Assembly: GCA_964568355.1 (NCBI GenBank)
Contig: CAZMRK010000196.1
Location: 1-9,974 of the forward strand
Reading direction: 5' to 3'
DNA length: 9,974 bases
Source of the DNA: JAJPJX01 sp964568355
GTDB lineage: Bacteria > Acidobacteriota > Terriglobia > Bryobacterales > Bryobacteraceae
Position 1 is the first letter of the stretch. Each line of letters starts with the position of its first letter. The notes under the pieces were generated by a model, which saw only the letters and a list, made by a program, of their open reading frames with translations, was not told where the DNA came from and did not search any database. Shown here piece after piece: positions 5,999-9,974 of the stretch. The position numbers and the translations under genes were made by a program.

Positions 5999-7694
5999 GG
6001 ATGCCGTAGGCGCGGTGAATATCTTCGAGCGTGATCACTCCTTCGAGTTGATCCGGATGGGCGCGGTTGACAACAGGCAGCAGAGGATAGGCGCCCAGAT
6101 AGCGCAGCGCCACATCCACGGCCTGGTCGGGATAGAGGCGCGGCACCAGTTCCAGGTGGAAGGCTTCGCGCAGAGATTTGCGGCCGTTTGTCTGGGGTCG
6201 CGAGCCTAGGAGGGCGCCGGCTGCAATCGTAGACCAGGTGCCGTCCGGGAAGGCCACCAGACAACGCTCATCAACGCCGGCGCCGCTGGCCTGGTGGACG
6301 GCTTCCTCCACCGATACATTGCCCGGCAGGATCAGCTCCGGCGGAGTGCGCATGGCCTCCTCGACGTGCAGGGTGGGGATGGAACGCTGTTCCTCGGCGG
6401 AAGGCAGGTCCACGCCCTCCTGCTTGGCAAGCATCGTGAAGAAGGCGACCGGTTGAAGCTGGCGGGAGACGAAATAGGCGATCGTATTGGAGATCATGAC
6501 CGGCAGGATGATGACGTACGTGGCGCTGACTTCGAAGACCATGAAGATGGAGGTCATGGGCGCGCGAAAGACGCCGGCAAAAAAAGTGCCCATGCCGACC
6601 AGCACGTAAGCGTCGGCGGAACTGGTGGGGAAGGGCCAGTAACGATGCGCCAGGGCGCCGAGACCGCCGCCGATCATGGCCCCCGTGAACAGCGTCGGCG
6701 CGAACATGCCGCCCGGGATGCCGGCGCTGAAGCAGACCAGAGTCGCGAAGACTTTGACCAGGCCGAGCGCCAGCAGAATCTGCCAGGCGAACCGATCGTG
6801 CAGAGCGCTGTCGACGGCTTCATACCCGGCGCCCATCACCTGCGGAAACCAAAGTCCAACGATGCCCACCAGCAGACCCGCGCTGAGCGCCTGCCAGTAG
6901 GCCGTGCGCACCGGCAGGTGTTTCAAGCGATGGTCCAGCCACTCGACCAGTTTGACGAACATGGCGGAGAGCAGGCCGCCCACAACGCCGAGGATGGCGT
7001 AGACCAGCAGCTCCGAGGGATGGGTCAATTCGAAATCCGGCACGCGGAATAGCGGCTCATTGCCCAGAAACCAGCGCACGACGACAACGGAGGAGACCGC
7101 GGCCAGCATGATGGAGCCGACTACGCCGGCATTCCAGGAGGCGACCACCTCTTCCATTACGAACAGCACGCCGGTGATCGGAGTGTTGAAGGCCGCCGCG
7201 ATTCCAGCCGCGGCGCCCACCGGAGCGATGAGACGCATATTGTCGCGCTTGAGTTGAAACATGCGGCCCAACAGCGAAGCGATCCCCGAGCCCATCTGCA
7301 GCGCGGGATCCTCCGGTCCGAGCGAATTGCCGGTGCCGATGGAGATGGAGCACGCCAGAAATTTGCCGATTACCGTATTGAATGGCACGTGTCCATCGGA
7401 GATGTAGAGAGCGGCCTTGGTCTGGTTCACGCCGCTGCCGCGGGCTGCGGGGAAAAGGCGCCGGACCAGGAAGACGGCCAGCAGCGCTCCAGCCGGGGGA
7501 CAGAGCAGACGTCCGTAGCGCAGCCGCTGGGAGATAGCGCCGACCGAATACCAGCTCAGAAAATCCATGCTGATGTGGAAGCAGACGATCAGCATTCCAG
7601 CGAAAATTCCGATCAGGATGGAGAGCAGCAGGAAGCGCTGTGTCTCACTCATCATGAGCGGGAAGCTCCATTTGCCGATCCGCCCGGTGAACAT
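5988..7694 (-). CDS. CLC-family chloride channel/antiporter with C-terminal CBS domains
   Basis: This 568-aa membrane protein of the CLC family moves chloride or related anions, probably as a proton antiporter. Anion-path motifs are GSGVNQ (86-91, where GSGIPE is usual), GPEDP (126-130, where GREGP is usual) and GIPGGMFAP (325-333). The gating glutamate is kept (E128, equivalent to E148 of ClC-ec1), as are the internal proton glutamate in FVMEEVV (E182, like E203) and the inner-gate tyrosine in ATYVIILPVM (Y393, like Y445). The conserved half-helix AAFNTPITGVLFVMEE (167-182) is present. Two CBS units follow (about 440-500 and 508-568), the first degenerate; they commonly bind nucleotides. ATG 7694 touches the stop of the TPR gene, so coupled translation is likely. 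An internal ATG at 7655 has GGAG about 10 nt upstream and is an alternative start. Confidence 0.93.
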   Translation of the reverse strand: MFTGRIGKWSFPLMMSETQRFLLLSILIGIFAGMLIVCFHISMDFLSWYSVGAISQRLRYGRLLCPPAGALLAVFLVRRLFPAARGSGVNQTKAALYISDGHVPFNTVIGKFLACSISIGTGNSLGPEDPALQMGSGIASLLGRMFQLKRDNMRLIAPVGAAAGIAAAFNTPITGVLFVMEEVVASWNAGVVGSIMLAAVSSVVVVRWFLGNEPLFRVPDFELTHPSELLVYAILGVVGGLLSAMFVKLVEWLDHRLKHLPVRTAYWQALSAGLLVGIVGLWFPQVMGAGYEAVDSALHDRFAWQILLALGLVKVFATLVCFSAGIPGGMFAPTLFTGAMIGGGLGALAHRYWPFPTSSADAYVLVGMGTFFAGVFRAPMTSIFMVFEVSATYVIILPVMISNTIAYFVSRQLQPVAFFTMLAKQEGVDLPSAEEQRSIPTLHVEEAMRTPPELILPGNVSVEEAVHQASGAGVDERCLVAFPDGTWSTIAAGALLGSRPQTNGRKSLREAFHLELVPRLYPDQAVDVALRYLGAYPLLPVVNRAHPDQLEGVITLEDIHRAYGIRRN

Positions 7695-8879
7695 CTACCT
7701 GGACACCTTCGCCATCACCAGAGACAGGGCCTCGTCGGAGCGTGCTGCCGTGGGGCAGCGGCTTTCCCAGGACTTCCACATATCCTGCGCGGTGTTCAAA
7801 ACCTTGAGCGCATCCTCTTCGCTACGGCGCCGGGAGGTGGCCTTCAGCAGCGCGTCTGCGGCCTCGGAGAGATCCGAGGGACCCTGCGCGTTCGCCGCGC
7901 CGTTCGAGGTCAGGCAGTCGTCGAGGCCGGTCCGGTTGCGCAGCAGGAGATCGCGCGCGCGCTCGTAGCGCTGCCGGGAGGACAGCTTGGGCAAGGTCGG
8001 ATCGAGCGAGACGATTTCGTCGCACTCTGCAGCCCGCTTGCGAGCCGCCTCATCTTTGGCGTTCCAGCGCAGAGCCCGATGAAACGAATTGCGCGCCGAG
8101 AGATAGTCTCCCAGGAGAAACTGAGTCTCGCCCAACCCGTGCCAGGCCGCCGCGTCATTGGGAGAATTATTTACAATGCTCTGAAAAATATCGGCGGCGT
8201 TGCGGGGAGCGCCATTGGCCAGCACCAGGTTCGCGATCCGCCTCTGGGTATCGGGATCATCCGGCGCATCGCCAGCCAATTCGAGAAGCTCCGCCAGGGC
8301 CTCCTTCTTGCGGCCATGATTGGAGAGCAGATCGACCAGCTCAAAGCGTGCCTGGATGCGATTCTGCTCGGGTTGATCCGGCCAGAAACCGAAGATGGCG
8401 CGATGGTAGTGCAGTACGGCGTCGTCCCATTTACGCTGCCTGACGGCGATGCGAGCCATGGCCAGATTCACCACTCCGTTGGTCGGGTCCATTTCTCTCA
8501 GTTCGCCCAGATGCGCTTCGGCTTCATCCAGGCGGCCCAGATCCATCAGAGCCAGGGCCAGTGCCAGGCGGAACTTGGGATCGCCGGGAGTGAAGGAGAG
8601 CGCCGCCCGGTACTGTTCCGCGGCCTCTTCGTTGTCGCCTTGCCGCGAGGCTCGATTGCCCCGCTGGAAATGGTCCTCGGCGCGATCATAGCGGCCCGTC
8701 TTCCAGGCGCGCACCACGAAGCTGGTCGTCGTCCAGAGAATGGTCATGCTGATCAACACTACCAGTATGGCTCTCCGAGTGGTCCCCGCCACCATCTCTT
8801 CCCAGGATAGTAAAGCCAGCAGATCGATGGCTACTTGTAGCGACTCGCGAAGATATCGAAACCGGTCAGACCTGGGCAT
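7695..8879 (-). CDS. Membrane-anchored TPR-repeat protein of unknown function
   Basis: The product (394 aa) has one predicted transmembrane helix (about 37-54, ILVVLISMTILWTTTSFV) and then a run of about six tetratricopeptide repeats: 65-98, 101-134, 135-168, 175-208, 210-243 and 244-277. Typical spacing is shown by EEAAEQYRAALSFTPGD (84-100) and GDYLSARNSFHRAL (257-270). Residues 290-394 are alpha-helical in character but not TPR, and contain two of the three cysteines (C322, C375). TPR scaffolds bind other proteins; the partner is unknown and could be a membrane neighbour such as CstA or CLC. ATG 8879 lies 4 nt after the ybdD-like stop. Its AGGAG (8881-8885) is only one base from the ATG, which is odd. 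The frame is open up to 9002, but that extension overlaps the ybdD-like gene and reads as shadow. Confidence 0.8.
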   Translation of the reverse strand: MPRSDRFRYLRESLQVAIDLLALLSWEEMVAGTTRRAILVVLISMTILWTTTSFVVRAWKTGRYDRAEDHFQRGNRASRQGDNEEAAEQYRAALSFTPGDPKFRLALALALMDLGRLDEAEAHLGELREMDPTNGVVNLAMARIAVRQRKWDDAVLHYHRAIFGFWPDQPEQNRIQARFELVDLLSNHGRKKEALAELLELAGDAPDDPDTQRRIANLVLANGAPRNAADIFQSIVNNSPNDAAAWHGLGETQFLLGDYLSARNSFHRALRWNAKDEAARKRAAECDEIVSLDPTLPKLSSRQRYERARDLLLRNRTGLDDCLTSNGAANAQGPSDLSEAADALLKATSRRRSEEDALKVLNTAQDMWKSWESRCPTAARSDEALSLVMAKVSR

Positions 8880-8883
8880 GCTC

Positions 8884-9060
8884 CTAGCAACACCTGGCGC
8901 GGGCGTATTTCGCGCGCAGGCGCTCCTCCGAGAAGCGGCGCCATTCTTCTCCGGAGTGCGCGCGGCCGTGAGCGGCCAAGTGGCGCTGGTAGGCGTTTTC
9001 ATCCGCCAACTCGCGCAGCAGGGCCAGCACGAGGCCGGCGAAATCGCGCAGCCGCCTCAT
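8884..9060 (-). CDS. YbdD/YjiX-family (DUF466) small protein paired with CstA
   Basis: This 58-aa protein belongs to the YbdD/YjiX family, small proteins encoded just after cstA or btsT in enterobacteria. Family features are the Y-x-x-H pattern (Y24, H27), an SGEEWRRF segment (36-43) like the family's S/T-YEEFFRE, a KY pair (51-52) and the C-terminal RCC (56-58). The function is not well defined; the constant pairing suggests a subunit or modulator of the transporter. The ATG (9060) overlaps the cstA stop as ATGA, and GGAGGAG (9063-9069) at the end of cstA acts as its ribosome site. That fixes this start over longer in-frame ones reaching 9198, which lie inside cstA. The gene is easily missed because of its size. 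Confidence 0.85.
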   Translation of the reverse strand: MRRLRDFAGLVLALLRELADENAYQRHLAAHGRAHSGEEWRRFSEERLRAKYARARCC

Positions 9061-9974
9061 ATCTCCTCCGCGTGCAGGCGAGACGGCACGAAGGGAGCTT
9101 CCCGCACGGTTGCTTCCCGCTTGCCGAGCAGGATGCCGATCCAGAGGCGCACCGAATCGACCAGGATCATGCTCACCAGTACCAGGAAGATGCCGCACAG
9201 AGCGGCATCGAGGCGCGCATTGAAGATCAGCGCCTGCGTCTCGGCGACTTTAGCGGCGGTCATGGTGCCGGCCGCCAGCAGAGCCTCCAACCGGTCGGCC
9301 TGCGCCAGAAATCCGACCGCGGGAAGCGGAGAGAAAATCTTTTGCCAGGCCGCGGTAAAGGTCACCAGCACCAGCCAGGACAAGGGGATCAGCGGTACCC
9401 ACATGTATTTCGCGCCGTGCATTTTAATCAGGATGGTGGTGGCAACGCACAGGGCGATGGCCGCGAGCAACTGGTTGGCGATGCCAAAGAGCGGCCAAAG
9501 CGAATTGATGCCGCCCAGGGGATCGAGCACACCCTGGTAGAGAAAATAGCCCCAGGCTGCCACGATAGCAGCGCTGGTCAGGATCACGCCGGGCATCCAA
9601 CTGGTGCGGCCCAGCGGCTTCCAGACGTGCCCCAGCAGGTCCTGCATCATGAAGCGGCCCACGCGCGTGCCGGCATCGATGATGGTCAGGATGAACAACG
9701 CCTCAAACATGATGGCGAAGTGATACCAGAAGCTGATCATGGCCTGTCCGCTGCCGGTGCGGGCGAAGATGTGGGCCATCCCCAGTGCCAGCGAGGGAGC
9801 CCCGCCAGTGCGATAGAAGAGCGTGTGTTCGCCGACGCTGCGCGCCAAACTCTCCATATCGGCCACCGAGACGGGGAATCCCCAGCCGGTGATGGTGGCG
9901 ACCGCCGCCGCCGGGGTCGCGCCGACGATCCCGGCCGGCGAGTTCACCGCAAAGTAGACGCCGGGCTGCAGGAC
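9057..9974 (-). CDS. cstA: CstA-family carbon starvation / peptide-pyruvate transporter, 5' part outside window
   Basis: This is the C-terminal 305 residues of a CstA-family inner-membrane transporter. E. coli relatives CstA and BtsT are about 700 aa and take up pyruvate or peptides on carbon limitation. The frame is open to the window edge, so the true start is missing. Strong signatures: YFAVNSPAGIVG near the left end of the visible part, FWYHFAIMFEALFILTIIDAG, WKPLGRTSWMPGVILTS, QGVLDPLGGINSLWPLFG, IANQLLAAIALCVATTILIK and FTAAWQKIFSP. At least five hydrophobic spans are visible, the last (about 275-292 of the fragment) just before a charged tail ending HAEEI. It overlaps the ybdD-like gene by 4 nt (ATGA). 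The substrate cannot be told from the sequence. Confidence 0.94.
   Translation of the reverse strand, partial: VLQPGVYFAVNSPAGIVGATPAAAVATITGWGFPVSVADMESLARSVGEHTLFYRTGGAPSLALGMAHIFARTGSGQAMISFWYHFAIMFEALFILTIIDAGTRVGRFMMQDLLGHVWKPLGRTSWMPGVILTSAAIVAAWGYFLYQGVLDPLGGINSLWPLFGIANQLLAAIALCVATTILIKMHGAKYMWVPLIPLSWLVLVTFTAAWQKIFSPLPAVGFLAQADRLEALLAAGTMTAAKVAETQALIFNARLDAALCGIFLVLVSMILVDSVRLWIGILLGKREATVREAPFVPSRLHAEEI

Noticed and set aside
6294..7052. 252-codon plus-strand ORF rich in Asp, Glu, His and Gln
   Set aside because: It is antisense to clc. The acidic, repeat-like look comes from reading hydrophobic codons backwards.
7254..8810. 518-codon plus-strand ORF
   Set aside because: It is antisense to the TPR and clc genes, both supported by clear motifs. 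Long antisense frames are expected at this GC content.
8880..9002. 41-codon N-terminal extension of the TPR protein
   Set aside because: It overlaps the ybdD-like gene in another frame and reads as low-complexity Arg, Ala, Pro and Thr sequence.

Overview
The window looks like chromosomal DNA from a GC-rich, Gram-negative-type bacterium. An Acidobacteriota member (Bryobacter/Solibacter-like) is my best guess. That guess rests on general resemblance of the Fes-like esterase, the GPEDP-type CLC transporter and the palindromic repeat to what I recall of that group, so treat it as inference. There is no rRNA, tRNA, CRISPR array, transposase or phage gene. Almost all of the DNA is compactly coding.

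Layout. Positions 1-343 hold no gene I can support, only a short direct repeat and a 17-codon micro-ORF. Next, rsmE (minus strand, 16S rRNA methyltransferase) and ruvA-ruvB-folK (plus strand) diverge from a 57-bp spacer in which both genes may be transcribed with almost no leader. RuvA and RuvB form the Holliday-junction branch-migration motor. FolK starts directly after the ruvB stop codon and belongs to folate synthesis. folK runs into a 36-bp-arm palindromic repeat (3288-3370), which supplies its stop codon and separates it from a convergent secreted Fes/enterochelin-esterase-like hydrolase (minus strand, 3379-4623). From the other side of that gene an MscS-family mechanosensitive channel (4707-5963, plus) diverges.

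The right-hand 4 kb is one tight minus-strand unit: cstA (5' part outside the window), a ybdD/yjiX-like 58-residue gene, a membrane-anchored TPR protein and a CLC-type anion transporter with CBS domains. Junctions are a 4-nt ATGA overlap, a 4-nt gap and a 0-nt gap, so co-translation is likely. cstA-ybdD is a known pair (peptide/pyruvate uptake in enterobacteria). The attached TPR and CLC genes are the unusual part. mscS and clc converge on a 24-bp spacer whose flanking stop codons lie in the arms of an inverted repeat that could end transcription from both sides.

I do not see a clearly new system. The points most worth checking are the cstA-ybdD-TPR-clc unit, the altered CLC selectivity motifs and the palindromic repeat that has become the end of folK.
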